A stretch of 64,000 nt of DNA from Knoellia sinensis KCTC 19936 (GCF_000768705.1 NZ_AVPJ01000004.1:248001-312000), one strand, 5' to 3'. Counted from the stretch's first letter, positions 51,038 to 60,506 are shown. The notes: generated by a model from the sequence alone, not told the origin. Program-made: numbers and translations.

Positions 51038-54000
51038 CTCTCGACTCCCGGTCCCGAGATCGAGACGGTGCTGCCGCTGGCGGTCTTGCGCACGAGCAAC
51101 TGGCTGGTGATCCGGCTCCGGAGCTCGCCGACGTGGGAGACGACGCCGACCGCACGCCCGCCTTCGCGGAGCGAGTCGAGCACGGAAATGACCTGCTCGA
51201 GGCTCTCGTCGTCCAGGGTGCCGAACCCTTCGTCGACGAAGAGTGTGCCGAGGTCGAACCCGCCGGACTCTTCCCGGACGGCGTCGGCCAGTCCGAGGGC
51301 GAGGGCCAACGACGCCATGAACGCCTCGCCTCCGGACAAGGTCGAGGTCTCCCGGCTCACGCCGGTCCACTGGTCCAGGACCCGAAGACCCAGGCCGCTA
51401 CGGGCTCCGCGGGCCGCCAACCGGTCCGAGTGTTCCAGCGTGTAGCGCCCATCGCCCATGATCCGCAGCCGTTCATTGGCCAGCCGGGCCACCTTGTCGA
51501 GGCGAGATGCCAGCACATAGGACGTGAGGCGCATCCGCAGGGTGTTGTTGACCCCACCTCCGGTGAACGCGTCAGCGAGATCCTTGATGCGGTGGTGGCG
51601 CACCAGCGCAGGTCCGGCTGCGTCGAGCCCTTTGAGGAGGCTCGTCCGGACGGTCACGAAGGACTTGCGCGCCGTAGCAGCCTCAGTCTGGGCCGCCTGA
51701 GCAGTGAGTACCGCCGCACGTGCTCGAGCCGCGTCCGCCGTCGCTTCGTGCACATCTGGCTCCTCCGCCGCCTCGGCAGCGAGCACTTCGGGGTCATCGA
51801 GGACGGATTGGGCGGCAGCACGAGCCCGGTCGTGTCCCTGAATGCGGTCGCGCAGCCTGTCGAGCTCGTTCGGCATCATCAGGGCGTGCGTGACACCGTC
51901 GATGGAGTCGAAACCTGCCTCGTGTGCGGCCGACTGGGCATCCGCGCGCACATCGTGGAGCCGCGTCTCGGCGACCTCATGGTCGTGCGAAGCGTTCCGC
52001 CATGCCTCCACCAGGCGGATCACCTGACTGTGAGTCGCGGTGATCTCTCGAACCATCGCCACGTCGTCGGCGCTCAGCGTCAGGGTGCGGCCGGTGGATG
52101 GAGGACTGCCAGGGGCGCACGGGCACGACTCATGGGACTTCAGGAGGTCGGCCAGCGCGGTTGCCTCATGGCAGTCGGCTGACCGCTCCTGGCCAGAGAT
52201 GGTTCTCGCTTGTGCGAGGTCGCGTTCCGCGGCAACGACCGACTCATCCACCCGCGCGAGCCGTGCACGCGCGGAATCGAGTGACTGCTGGCTCGCCTGA
52301 AGGCGGGCTGCGCGGTCGGAGATCAGCGCGAGATCGCGCTGGGCCGTCTCGGCGGCTTCGGCCAGGGACGTGAGGGCGATCTCCTGGACGGAGGCCACGT
52401 CAAGCACCTGCAGTGCGTGCTCGAGTCGGGCCTGCGCAGCGGTGGCGCGCGCATCAGCGTCCTGATGAGCCTGCACGAGGGCAGCGTGCACGCGCCGGGC
52501 TTCGTCGAGTTCCGCACCCGACACACGATCACGGGATGTCGTGGGCTCGGGGTGATCGTCCGAGCCACACACTGGACATGGCTCGTCATCGAGGAGGCCC
52601 TCGGCGAGCTCGGCTGCCATCTGGGACAGACGCCGTGCGAGCAGATCCTGTTCGTGATCACGAGCATCCTGCGCGGCCGTTCGTGTCTCGGCGGCAGCCC
52701 GCCTCAGAGCATCGAGCTTGATGGCGTCGTCCACGGTGCGCCGGGCCAGCTCATGCCTATCCCGAGCAGCCGCGGCCAGAACAGTTGCTCCTTCCCGCGA
52801 GGCCACGGCGTCCGCCGAATCACCGACCATGGCCTCCGCCGACGTCACCGCGAGGGCCGCGGAGGCTCGGTCGGCGTCCGCGCGCCCGAGGACCCTCGTG
52901 GCCTTCTCGATCAGGGCGATGAGTTCCTCGGTCCTGCGCTCCCGATGGAGCCGGGACTCTGACAGCCGACCCGCCTCGCGCAGCGCGTCATCGTGACCGT
53001 GCATCGCCGCGAGTGCGTCTTGGGGCCGGCCGAAGAGCGTGCCCGCTTCCTCCGGGTGACTTGGGGAGCCGATGGCCCCGTCAGTCGCGGCGGAGAAGAT
53101 GTCGACGAGGCGACTCACCGAGTCCATGGCGACGTCGAGTGCCTGGCGCGCGCCCTGGAGAGTGACCTCCTCGCGCTGAATGGTGGCAAGGTGCCCGCGC
53201 AAGGAGACCGCGCGTTGCCCCGCGTCCAGGCGGGCGCGATCCGCGATCAGCTCCTCGGCGGACGCATCGAGATCGGCGAGGGTGCGCCGAGCCGTAGTGG
53301 CACGCTGACGCAGAGCTGTGACGGCTCGTGCCTGCTCGGCGCGCTCGGCAGTGGCGCCTTCCACCGCAATGGCGGCATCGAGGGCAACCATCATCTGGGA
53401 GAGGTGCTGGTCAAGATCGGCACCGACGGACTCAAGGTGAGCCCGGATACCCTCCGGTGACGCTGGGTCGACCGCGAGCTCATCCGCAGCAGGACGGTCC
53501 GGCGCTGGAGCGTTGGTGCTCGTCCCGGCGTGTGGGCCTCCGGCGGTATCCACCGGAGGCGAACCGGAACTCACCCCACTGGCGGCAAGCACGTCCCCGA
53601 GCCGGGCCAGGTCGGTGTCGATTCCGGCGCGCAGGGCACCGACCGCGGCCTCGCTCTCGCGCCGTTGCTCGACGAGCCAGGCCTCGATGTCGGCGAATCT
53701 GCTGATGTCGAAGAGCTTCTCGAGCAGGGCTCGCCGATCCTCGTCCTTGGCGGTGAGGAAGGCTGCAAACTCGCCTTGGGGCAGCATGGCAACCTTGGCG
53801 AACTGCTCCTTGCCCATGCCGATGACGTCGTGGAGAACCTCCGCAGTCTCATCGTTGCGGGTCGACACCACTGCCCACTCAACGCCCCGGAGCTCCGACA
53901 GGGTCACTGTGGCAGGGGCATCGACCGTCCCCACGCCGCGCTTCTTGGGCCGCGCGTGCTGGGGGGAGCGATGCAGTCTGAATCGCCTTGTGCCAGAAGT

Positions 54001-54246
54001 GAACTCGAGCTCGATAGAGGGCGTCGCTGTGGGCGCCGCGTGGTCACTGACGATGCCACGCCGGTCCCGAAGGCCCGGGACGTCGGCAAAGAGGGCGAAG
54101 CAGATCGCGTCGAGCAGGCTGGTCTTGCCCGCCCCGGTGGGCCCGTGGATGAGGAAGAGCCCCTGAGCCGTGAGTGCATCGAAGTCGACCACCACTTCGT
54201 CGGGGAAGGGACCGAACGCAGTGGCGACCAAGCGGTGAATCCTCAT
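51028..54246 (-). CDS. sbcC: Exonuclease SbcC (Rad50-type ATPase)
   Basis: A 1072-residue SMC-like ATPase that with SbcD cuts hairpins and DNA ends. Walker A HGPTGAGKTSLLDAI near residue 35; two long coiled coils; the zinc hook CPVCGSDDHPEP near residue 557; the ABC signature TSTLSGGEAFMASLALALGL; Walker B LGTLFVDEGFGTLDDESLEQ. Length is usual. Its ATG overlaps the sbcD stop (ATGA). The two proteins act as a complex on the nucleoid. Confidence 0.95.
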   Translation of the reverse strand: MRIHRLVATAFGPFPDEVVVDFDALTAQGLFLIHGPTGAGKTSLLDAICFALFADVPGLRDRRGIVSDHAAPTATPSIELEFTSGTRRFRLHRSPQHARPKKRGVGTVDAPATVTLSELRGVEWAVVSTRNDETAEVLHDVIGMGKEQFAKVAMLPQGEFAAFLTAKDEDRRALLEKLFDISRFADIEAWLVEQRRESEAAVGALRAGIDTDLARLGDVLAASGVSSGSPPVDTAGGPHAGTSTNAPAPDRPAADELAVDPASPEGIRAHLESVGADLDQHLSQMMVALDAAIAVEGATAERAEQARAVTALRQRATTARRTLADLDASAEELIADRARLDAGQRAVSLRGHLATIQREEVTLQGARQALDVAMDSVSRLVDIFSAATDGAIGSPSHPEEAGTLFGRPQDALAAMHGHDDALREAGRLSESRLHRERRTEELIALIEKATRVLGRADADRASAALAVTSAEAMVGDSADAVASREGATVLAAAARDRHELARRTVDDAIKLDALRRAAAETRTAAQDARDHEQDLLARRLSQMAAELAEGLLDDEPCPVCGSDDHPEPTTSRDRVSGAELDEARRVHAALVQAHQDADARATAAQARLEHALQVLDVASVQEIALTSLAEAAETAQRDLALISDRAARLQASQQSLDSARARLARVDESVVAAERDLAQARTISGQERSADCHEATALADLLKSHESCPCAPGSPPSTGRTLTLSADDVAMVREITATHSQVIRLVEAWRNASHDHEVAETRLHDVRADAQSAAHEAGFDSIDGVTHALMMPNELDRLRDRIQGHDRARAAAQSVLDDPEVLAAEAAEEPDVHEATADAARARAAVLTAQAAQTEAATARKSFVTVRTSLLKGLDAAGPALVRHHRIKDLADAFTGGGVNNTLRMRLTSYVLASRLDKVARLANERLRIMGDGRYTLEHSDRLAARGARSGLGLRVLDQWTGVSRETSTLSGGEAFMASLALALGLADAVREESGGFDLGTLFVDEGFGTLDDESLEQVISVLDSLREGGRAVGVVSHVGELRSRITSQLLVRKTASGSTVSISGPGVESAA

Positions 54247-55421
54247 GCTGCCCCGGAGGTGTGACGAGACGAGGCCTCGCCCTCGCCCGCTGTGGCGTTG
54301 CGCCGCAGGCGTGCACCCTCGACTGCCTCACCGAGGAGACCACGCTCGCCGGCGTCGGGACCGTGGCCACCGCGCACATGCGTGAGGAAGTCGCAGCACA
54401 CGTCAAGGTCGGATCGCTCCGTGAGCGACGCGGCATACGCACTCATCGTCGTGACCGAGCCACTCGGCGCGAAGCGGAGATCGAGTGTGTAGGGGAAGCG
54501 GGCACGCAAGCGCTCCATGGCGCCCAGCGGCCTGATCGGGTCGGTCAGCGTCACTTGGCACCACGCTGACTCGGCGTCTGAGTGCCGGCGGTCCGTGAGC
54601 AGCTCGTCGAGGGTCCCTCGCAACAGTGCGAGCGGCCTCTCGACGGGGGCTGCCACGAAGTCCACGTTCGGGGAGGCGTCAGAGAGATCGACGATCCAGG
54701 AGCCCTTGACGTGGGACGCCTCACTGAAGGACATGGCTACAGGAGACCCGGAGTAGCGCACGCCCTCTGCCACTTGCTGACGACCGTGGAGATGCCCCAG
54801 CGCCACGTAGTCGACGCCGTCGAAGACGTCGGGAGGAACGGCTGCCACGCCTCCCACGGCGATGTCACGCTCGGAGTCGCTGGTGGCACCACCGGTGACG
54901 AAGGCGTGCGCCATGACCACGGACTTGGCGGCTGAGCCGGCGCCGAGGGCGTCACGAACTCGACCCATGGCTGCCCGCAGCACCCCCGCATGGGTGCGCT
55001 CGGACGAGCCGAGCGACCCGGCCGACAGCGACGGCTCGAGGTACGGAAGGGGGTGGATCGCGACACCCGACACCCAGACCGGGCGGCCGATGTCGTCCAG
55101 GTTGGTCCGAATGTGGAGCCCAGACTTCTCGAGCAGCCGGGCAGCGAACCCCAATCGGATGGCGGAGTCGTGGTTGCCGCTGGACAGCACCACGGCTGCT
55201 CCCGCGTCGATGAGCCGTTCGACTGCGTCGGACAGCATGGCCACGGTGTCTGGCGCGGGGAGGGCCCGGTCGTAGACATCGCCGGCCACGAGCACGGCAT
55301 CGATCGACTCGGACCGCACGACCTCGACGAGATGGTCGAGGTAGGCCGATTGCGCACTCTGGAGACCCACCTGGTGGAAGGCCCGGCCCAGATGCCAGTC
55401 GGACGTGTGGATCATGCGCAC
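54243..55421 (-). CDS. sbcD: Exonuclease SbcD (Mre11-type nuclease)
   Basis: A 392-residue metallophosphoesterase. The metal-binding motifs are IHTSDWHLGRAFHQ, VLVAGDVYDRALP, VLSSGNHDSAIRLG, VVMAHAFVTGG and YVALGHLHGRQQV, all in the right order. The C-terminal part is the SbcC-binding/capping domain. I chose the GTG at 55421 because TAGCCT (55434-55429, minus strand) lies 7 nt before it; an ATG at 55415 is the alternative. First gene of sbcD-sbcC. No LexA box is seen here. Confidence 0.95.
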   Translation of the reverse strand: MRMIHTSDWHLGRAFHQVGLQSAQSAYLDHLVEVVRSESIDAVLVAGDVYDRALPAPDTVAMLSDAVERLIDAGAAVVLSSGNHDSAIRLGFAARLLEKSGLHIRTNLDDIGRPVWVSGVAIHPLPYLEPSLSAGSLGSSERTHAGVLRAAMGRVRDALGAGSAAKSVVMAHAFVTGGATSDSERDIAVGGVAAVPPDVFDGVDYVALGHLHGRQQVAEGVRYSGSPVAMSFSEASHVKGSWIVDLSDASPNVDFVAAPVERPLALLRGTLDELLTDRRHSDAESAWCQVTLTDPIRPLGAMERLRARFPYTLDLRFAPSGSVTTMSAYAASLTERSDLDVCCDFLTHVRGGHGPDAGERGLLGEAVEGARLRRNATAGEGEASSRHTSGAA

Positions 55422-55428
55422 GTCACCG

Positions 55429-55434
55429 AGGCTA
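55429..55434 (-). promoter_or_regulatory. -10 element (TAGCCT) of sbcDC, leaderless spacing
   Basis: On the minus strand TAGCCT lies 7 nt before the GTG at 55421. No ribosome site is visible, so a leaderless transcript is likely. Confidence 0.5.
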
Positions 55435-55579
55435 GGCGCGGCCACCGACAGGGGCGGTGACCGAAACGCGAAATGTCGCACGTTCCCATCGCGTGCTGCA
55501 CGCAGGGGTGATTGAGTTGGCCACGAGCACGTAGGACGAACCGAGCCGACTGAACCGACGAGAGCCGGAGGTGATGGGC

Positions 55580-57061
55580 GTGGGTACCGAGGTCAGCGCA
55601 CAGAGCTACACGCGCGAGGAGCGCCAGCGGTATCGAGAGAAGGTGCGACAGAACCTCGACGTCTTCGAACGGATGCTCAACAAGGATTCGTTCGAGTTCG
55701 AACGGCCGTTGACCGGCCTCGAGATCGAGCTCAACCTCGTCAACGGCGACTATGACCCGCATTTCGCCAACGCGGAGGTGCTGCACGCGATCGCCGACCC
55801 CGGCTACCAGACCGAGCTCGCGCAATACAACATCGAGCTCAATGTCCCGCCCAGGCCGCTCCCGGGAGACTCGGCACTCGAGCTCGAGGTGGACCTGCGG
55901 CAGTCCCTCAACGACGCCGATGCCAAGGCTCGCGAGGTGGGCTCCCGCCTGGTGGCCATCGGCATCCTGCCGACGATCATGCCGGAGCACTACGAGGGAG
56001 AGTGGATCAGCGACAACAACCGCTACACCGCCCTCAACGACTCCATCTTCGTCGCGCGCGGCGAGGACATCTACCTCGATATCAGTGGCCCCCACGGGGA
56101 ACGGGTCGCGACGTACTGCGACTCGATCGCGCCGGAGTCCGCCTGTACGAGCGTCCAGTTGCACCTCCAGGTCACGCCTGGCGACTTCGCCGACTACTGG
56201 AATGCAGCCCAGGCCCTCTCACCCATCCAGGTCGCCGTCGCCGCCAACTCTCCGTTCTTCTTCGGCCAGCGCCTCCACGCCGAGACCCGGATCGAGCTGT
56301 TCAAGCAGGCGACCGACACTCGACCGATCGAACTCAAGAATCAAGGCGTCCGGCCTCGTGTCTTCTTTGGAGAGCGCTGGATCACGAGCATCTTCGACCT
56401 GTTCGAGGAGAATTCGCTCTACTTCCCGGCACTGCTTGCCGAGACCACGGACGAGGACCCAATGGCGAGGCTGGACGCGGGCCAAGCCCCGGACCTTGCC
56501 GAGTTGCGTCTGCACAACGGCACGGTCTATCGCTGGAACCGCCCGATCTACGACATCGTCAAGGGACGTCCCCACCTCCGGGTCGAGAACCGCGTCCTCC
56601 CGGCTGGGCCGACGATCGCCGACACCCTGGCCAACGCTGCGTTCTACTACGGCGCGGTCCGTCGGCTCGCCGAAACCGATCGACCCGTATGGACCAAGAT
56701 GAGCTTCGCGGCCTGCGAGGAGAACTTTCACCGCGGCGCCCGCGACGGGATCGAGGCACGGCTCTATTGGCCGGGCTTCGGAGAACTTGGCGTTGACGAG
56801 CTCGTCCTCCGGCATCTGCTGCCCCTGGCCCACCAGGGACTGGAGTCCTGGGGGGTTTCCCAGGCGGTCCGCGACCGATTCCTGGGGATCATCGAGGCGC
56901 GCTGCCAAGCCGGCGTCAACGGCGCCACCTGGCAGACCGAGGCGGTGCGACGATTCGAGGCCAAGGGAGCCGACCGTCGGCTGGCGCTGCACCAGATGCT
57001 CGAGATGTATGCCGAACACATGGGCAGCAACGAGCCGGTGCACACCTGGCCGCTGCCCTGA
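55580..57061 (+). CDS. GCS2-family glutamate--cysteine ligase-like protein
   Basis: A 493-residue ATP-grasp-like carboxylate-amine ligase of the GCS2 type. Conserved parts: RPLTGLEIELNLVNGDYDP (acidic metal site), QYNIELNVPPRPLPGDS, SACTSVQLHLQVTPGDFADY, and the basic NGTVYRWNRPIYDIVKGRPH. It may make gamma-glutamyl amides, but actinobacteria use mycothiol, so glutathione synthesis is doubtful. Of three in-frame starts (55571, 55574, 55580) the GTG at 55580 has the right distance from GGAGG. The C-terminus is a helical domain that differs from EgtA. Confidence 0.8.
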   Translation: MGTEVSAQSYTREERQRYREKVRQNLDVFERMLNKDSFEFERPLTGLEIELNLVNGDYDPHFANAEVLHAIADPGYQTELAQYNIELNVPPRPLPGDSALELEVDLRQSLNDADAKAREVGSRLVAIGILPTIMPEHYEGEWISDNNRYTALNDSIFVARGEDIYLDISGPHGERVATYCDSIAPESACTSVQLHLQVTPGDFADYWNAAQALSPIQVAVAANSPFFFGQRLHAETRIELFKQATDTRPIELKNQGVRPRVFFGERWITSIFDLFEENSLYFPALLAETTDEDPMARLDAGQAPDLAELRLHNGTVYRWNRPIYDIVKGRPHLRVENRVLPAGPTIADTLANAAFYYGAVRRLAETDRPVWTKMSFAACEENFHRGARDGIEARLYWPGFGELGVDELVLRHLLPLAHQGLESWGVSQAVRDRFLGIIEARCQAGVNGATWQTEAVRRFEAKGADRRLALHQMLEMYAEHMGSNEPVHTWPLP

Positions 57062-57080
57062 GCCGGCACTGAGGCGGGCC

Positions 57081-57698
57081 TCAGCCGAGGCTGTTCCAGA
57101 GCTTGATGGCAGGTTGTTCGCGTTCGTACTCCAACACGCTCACGGAACCGGCGTCGAGAAGCACCTTGGCTGCGAACCGTGATTGCTCCCGCAGGAACAC
57201 GGTGGCGAGGATGCGCAGGGCGTGCCCATGCCCGAAGAGCAACACATCCCGCGTGGCCAGCACCGGCCAGGCCCGGAGCAGGATGCGTGAGGCTCGCGCG
57301 GCGACCTCCTCGACCGTCTCGCCCGGAGTCGCGCCCGGGACGACACCGTGCTCGAACGCGGCCCAGTCGTAGCCCAGTTCGGCACGGATCTCCTTCGTCG
57401 TCCGCCCCTCGTAGCCACCGTAGTCCCACTCGACGAGGTTGGGATCGACCTCGGCAGAACCGAATCCGGCGATTTCAGCAGTTCGGCGCGCCCGCCGCAT
57501 CGGCGACGTGAGAACGAGACCGAAGTCGAATTCTGCGAGGCGGGTGGGGAGCGTGGCTGCGTCGGCCTCGCCCTGCGGCGTCAGTGGGATGTCCGTCGTT
57601 CCGGTGTGCTGACCTGATTCGCTCCACTCGGTCTTGCCGTGACGGACAAGGACGATGCGGCCTTCGGGGACAGCGGGTGCGCCAGTCATGAACGTCAC
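57081..57698 (-). CDS. Histidine phosphatase superfamily protein
   Basis: A 205-residue phosphoglycerate-mutase-like phosphatase. The catalytic histidine is in IVLVRHGKTEWSESGQHTG, the general acid region is LVEWDYGGYEGRTT, and the second histidine is in LLFGHGHALRILA. The substrate is unknown; EWDYGGYEG is the form seen in broad-specificity acid phosphatases and GpmB-like proteins. GTG at 57698 or ATG at 57689 may be the start. Divergent from the DUF1697 gene, only 17 bp apart. Confidence 0.9.
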   Translation of the reverse strand: MTFMTGAPAVPEGRIVLVRHGKTEWSESGQHTGTTDIPLTPQGEADAATLPTRLAEFDFGLVLTSPMRRARRTAEIAGFGSAEVDPNLVEWDYGGYEGRTTKEIRAELGYDWAAFEHGVVPGATPGETVEEVAARASRILLRAWPVLATRDVLLFGHGHALRILATVFLREQSRFAAKVLLDAGSVSVLEYEREQPAIKLWNSLG

Positions 57699-57703
57699 TC
57701 TGG

Positions 57704-57710
57704 CAGGATC
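57704..57710. promoter_or_regulatory. Overlapping divergent -10-like hexamers around GGATCC
   Basis: CAGGAT (57704-57709, plus) is 6 nt before the ATG at 57716. GATCCT (57710-57705, minus) is 6 nt before the GTG at 57698. Neither is a perfect TAnnnT, but the spacing equals that of the other leaderless genes here. Confidence 0.3.
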
Positions 57711-57715
57711 CCTGT

Positions 57716-58258
57716 ATGCCGCGCTACCTCGCCTTCCTGCGCGCCATCAACCTCGGAGCCGTCCGCAAGGTGCCCATGGCGGAACTGCGCGACCAGTTGG
57801 CGGGTGCTGGTTTCACGGATGTCGAAACCCACATTCAGACGGGCAACATCGCCCTGACGTCGCGCATGCGCTCCGCTGCGAAGGTGGAATCGGCCATCGA
57901 GGCTCTGCTGGGGGAGTGGCGCGGGTTCGACGTCCCGACCATGGTGCGCTCGCCCGCGGAACTGCACGACCTCGCAGCACGGATCGAGATGGCACCCACC
58001 ATGGTCGGCAGCCAGCCACGCCGGTACGTCGCCTTCGCCAAGGGCGAGGTGAGCCCGGCAGCGGCGGCTGCCCTCACGGCATACAAGGACACTCCGGAGC
58101 GTTGCTGCATCGTGGGCAGAGACCTCCTTCTCGAGTACGACACCTCCTTCCCCAATGCACGGCTGGCCGGGGCCAAACTCGAAAAGCTGGCCGGCACCGC
58201 ACTCACGACGCGCGACATCAAGGTCGTCCGCGCCCTCGACGCGAAGTGGGCGTCATGA
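57716..58258 (+). CDS. DUF1697 protein
   Basis: A 180-residue protein of the DUF1697 family, recognised by its start PRYLAFLRAINLGAVRKVPM and the QTGNIALTS motif. Later parts: YVAFAKGEVSPAAAAAL and the C-terminal ALTTRDIKVVRALDA. The function is unknown; the family is common in soil bacteria. Start codon ATG without a ribosome site. Confidence 0.9.
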   Translation: MPRYLAFLRAINLGAVRKVPMAELRDQLAGAGFTDVETHIQTGNIALTSRMRSAAKVESAIEALLGEWRGFDVPTMVRSPAELHDLAARIEMAPTMVGSQPRRYVAFAKGEVSPAAAAALTAYKDTPERCCIVGRDLLLEYDTSFPNARLAGAKLEKLAGTALTTRDIKVVRALDAKWAS

Positions 58259-58384
58259 GGGTGCCTGGCCCATGCCCCGACACTGGAGGATCGCCGCTCC
58301 GTCGCCAGCCGAGCCTGAGCAGCATCGGTCTTGCGGCCACCTGGTCATGACATCTCACCCACGCAACACGAAACGGAGCACCCG

Positions 58385-58852
58385 ATGACCGACACCACGC
58401 ACGATCGGGCCCAGCAGGAAACCGGTGGGACCGGACCAGGGCACCGATCGGTCACGCTGACCCGCACGTCCCATGGCGAGCTCGACGTGACGAACGTCCG
58501 CGGCGGAACCATCCACATCGGCACGGGGGAATCGGACGACTTCACGCCGGTCGAGCTGCTCCTGGCGGCGATCGCGGGCTGCAGCGCCGTCGACGTCGAC
58601 TTCATCACGGCGAAGCGGGCCGAACCCACCGAGTTCACGGTCACGAGCGAGGGTGACAAGGTCAAGAGCGCTGACAAGGGCAACCACATGGACAACCTCG
58701 AAGTGACCTTCCGCGTCCGCTTCCCGGAGGGGCCCGAGGGTGACAAGGCGCGCGAGATGCTGCCGCGGGCCATCGCTCAGTCTCACGACAGGCTGTGCAG
58801 CGTGTCGCGCACGGTCCAGCTCGGCACGCCGGTCACCATGCGCGAGGTCTGA
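58385..58852 (+). CDS. OsmC-family protein
   Basis: A 155-residue OsmC/Ohr-fold protein, a thiol peroxidase family acting on organic hydroperoxides. The two redox cysteines are present: LLLAAIAGCSAVDVDFIT and SHDRLCSVSRTVQLG. TPVELLLAAI is the family signature. ACGGAGCACC is the ribosome site. It is 3 bp before the YrdC-like gene, so the two are co-transcribed. No OhrR regulator is adjacent. Confidence 0.9.
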   Translation: MTDTTHDRAQQETGGTGPGHRSVTLTRTSHGELDVTNVRGGTIHIGTGESDDFTPVELLLAAIAGCSAVDVDFITAKRAEPTEFTVTSEGDKVKSADKGNHMDNLEVTFRVRFPEGPEGDKAREMLPRAIAQSHDRLCSVSRTVQLGTPVTMREV

Positions 58853-58855
58853 GCA

Positions 58856-59479
58856 GTGGCGCGATACCTCGACGTTCACCCTGTCGATCCGCAGCCGCGC
58901 CTTATCGGCCAGGCGGTTTCCGCGTTGCGTGAGGGTGGCCTCATCGCCTATCCGACCGACTCGGGCTACGCCCTCGGCGCTGCGCTGGGCAACCAGGAAG
59001 CCAAGGATCGCATCCGCGACATTCGCCGCCTCGACGACAAGCACCACTACACCCTGGTGTGCGCTGACTTCGCCCAGCTCGGGCACTTCGTCCACGTGGA
59101 CAACGCCGTCTTCAGGGCCGTGAAGGCCTCGACCCCCGGCCCCTACACGTTCATTCTCCCGGCCACGGGGGAGGTCCCGCGCAAACTCCTCCATCCCAAG
59201 AAGAAGACCGTGGGCGTCCGCATCCCCGACTACCCCGTGGTGCGCGCTCTCCTCGCCGAATTGGGGGAGCCGATCCTGACCTCGACCCTCATCCTCCCCG
59301 GCGAGACCGAACCGATGACCGATGGCTGGCAGGTCAAGGAGGAGCTCGACCACGCCGTCGATGTCGTCATCGACGCGGGGGAGGCCGGGCGCGAGCCCAC
59401 GACCGTCGTCGACCTGTCTGGCGACGTCCCGGAGGTGCTGCGCGTCGGGGCCGGGGACCCCAGTCGCTTCGAGGCGTGA
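58856..59479 (+). CDS. Sua5/YciO/YrdC-family protein (threonylcarbamoyl-AMP synthase-like)
   Basis: A 207-residue YrdC-domain protein. Visible parts: GGLIAYPTDSGYALGAALGN, IRRLDDKHHYTLVCADFAQL, TPGPYTFILPATGEVPR and VGVRIPDYPVVRALL. The family makes threonylcarbamoyl-AMP for tRNA t6A or has a related activity. The sequence resembles the YciO branch more than the essential TsaC, so tRNA modification is not certain. GTG start; overlaps the acetyltransferase gene by 4 bp. Confidence 0.88.
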   Translation: MARYLDVHPVDPQPRLIGQAVSALREGGLIAYPTDSGYALGAALGNQEAKDRIRDIRRLDDKHHYTLVCADFAQLGHFVHVDNAVFRAVKASTPGPYTFILPATGEVPRKLLHPKKKTVGVRIPDYPVVRALLAELGEPILTSTLILPGETEPMTDGWQVKEELDHAVDVVIDAGEAGREPTTVVDLSGDVPEVLRVGAGDPSRFEA

Positions 59480-60279
59480 GCATCGGACACATTGCCGAAC
59501 CGGGGTTCCCGAGCCTGGCGCTGCAGTCGTTCGGTCGCCACGGAGTCGCGCCCAGCCGCGGCTACGTCACCCTCGGTCACGAGGACGCGCTGATCAGCCA
59601 CTACCCACCCGAACCGGATCGCCCTTTCGTCGTGCACTGGACGCGGTCCGAACGAGACGCCGACGAGCTTTTCGACGAGCTCACGGCCTACCTGCGTGAT
59701 GCCGGTGCGCGGAGCGCGGAATGGTGGTTCCGCGACGACTCGACACCGGAGGGGCTCGAGGACGTGGTCCTCGCGGCAGGAGCCACGACCGTCGAGGACC
59801 AGGTGTGTGCGGCGCGTGCAGTGGGCGGCAGCCTGCCCGAGATCGCGCCGGGAGTCAGGGTCACCCTCGTCCAGGACGGCGAGGCTCTCGAGGCCGCAGT
59901 CGGCATTGGTGTGACGGTGTTCGGGGAGCCCGATGCCGTCGATCGGAGCAGCCTTCTGGCCGAGGTGCTTGACGATCTTGACCGCGGAACAGGGGCTTGG
60001 GTTCTGGGATGGCTCGGGGATGAACCAGTGGGCAGGGCGCGCGTCGGTTTCGAGTGGGGTATCGCGCCCCTCGTGGGAGCCGCCGTCCTGCCGCACGCCC
60101 GCCGCCGGGGCGTGTATGCCGCGATGCTCGCGGCCCGTCTCGACCTCGCCGCGACGGCTCGATGCCACACGGCCGTGGTCAAGGCACGTCGATCGCAGTC
60201 GCTGCCCGTGCTTCTGCGCGAGGGTTTCGTCCAGGTCGGCCTGGAACGCGCTCACCTCTTGGGACTGCCCGCGGCCTGA
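59476..60279 (+). CDS. GNAT-family acetyltransferase
   Basis: A 267-residue protein with a C-terminal GNAT domain: GWLGDEPVGRARVGFEWGIA, then PLVGAAVLPHARRRGVYAAM with the acetyl-CoA loop R-R-x-G-V-Y, and SQSLPVLLREGFVQVG. The N-terminal ~130 residues look like a second, degenerate GNAT-like half (PPEPDRPFVVHWTRSERDAD). The substrate is unknown. GTG start overlaps the YrdC-like gene. Confidence 0.82.
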   Translation: MSIGHIAEPGFPSLALQSFGRHGVAPSRGYVTLGHEDALISHYPPEPDRPFVVHWTRSERDADELFDELTAYLRDAGARSAEWWFRDDSTPEGLEDVVLAAGATTVEDQVCAARAVGGSLPEIAPGVRVTLVQDGEALEAAVGIGVTVFGEPDAVDRSSLLAEVLDDLDRGTGAWVLGWLGDEPVGRARVGFEWGIAPLVGAAVLPHARRRGVYAAMLAARLDLAATARCHTAVVKARRSQSLPVLLREGFVQVGLERAHLLGLPAA

Positions 60280-60295
60280 GCGGTGGGCCCGCATG

Positions 60296-60342
60296 CGTCA
60301 CCCCCATCGGTGCATGAGCCGTGTGGACCGATGGGGGTGACG
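60296..60342 (+). terminator. Hairpin terminator after the acetyltransferase gene
   Basis: Perfect 16-bp arms CGTCACCCCCATCGGT (60296-60311) and ACCGATGGGGGTGACG (60327-60342) with a 15-nt loop. It ends the run OsmC-YrdC-GNAT. Confidence 0.8.
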
Positions 60343-60441
60343 ACGGCCCTGCTCGGGAGGAGGCGAGCCGGGCGTGGCGGCGGTCAGGACGGAACTCCCT
60401 GGTCCGTGCCGAACGCCGCACCATCCACCGTAGGAAGCGTC

Positions 60442-60506
60442 GGTCAACGCCGGGTTCGGGCCAGGTCAAGAGTTGGTATGCCGGGTCAAGACTTCGTTCC
60501 CCGGTC
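60442..60506. repeat. Repeated GGTCAA words in a convergent gap
   Basis: GGTCAA occurs at 60442, 60464 and 60484, and GGTCA at 60502, spaced 18-22 bp (about two helical turns). The region lies between the 3' ends of two genes, where no promoter is expected. The rest of 60343-60517 shows nothing else. Confidence 0.35.

Noticed and set aside
49628-51370. 580-codon minus-strand frame opposite gcvP
   Set aside because: Overlaps gcvP and the sbcC end; its translation is Arg/Gly-rich without motifs.
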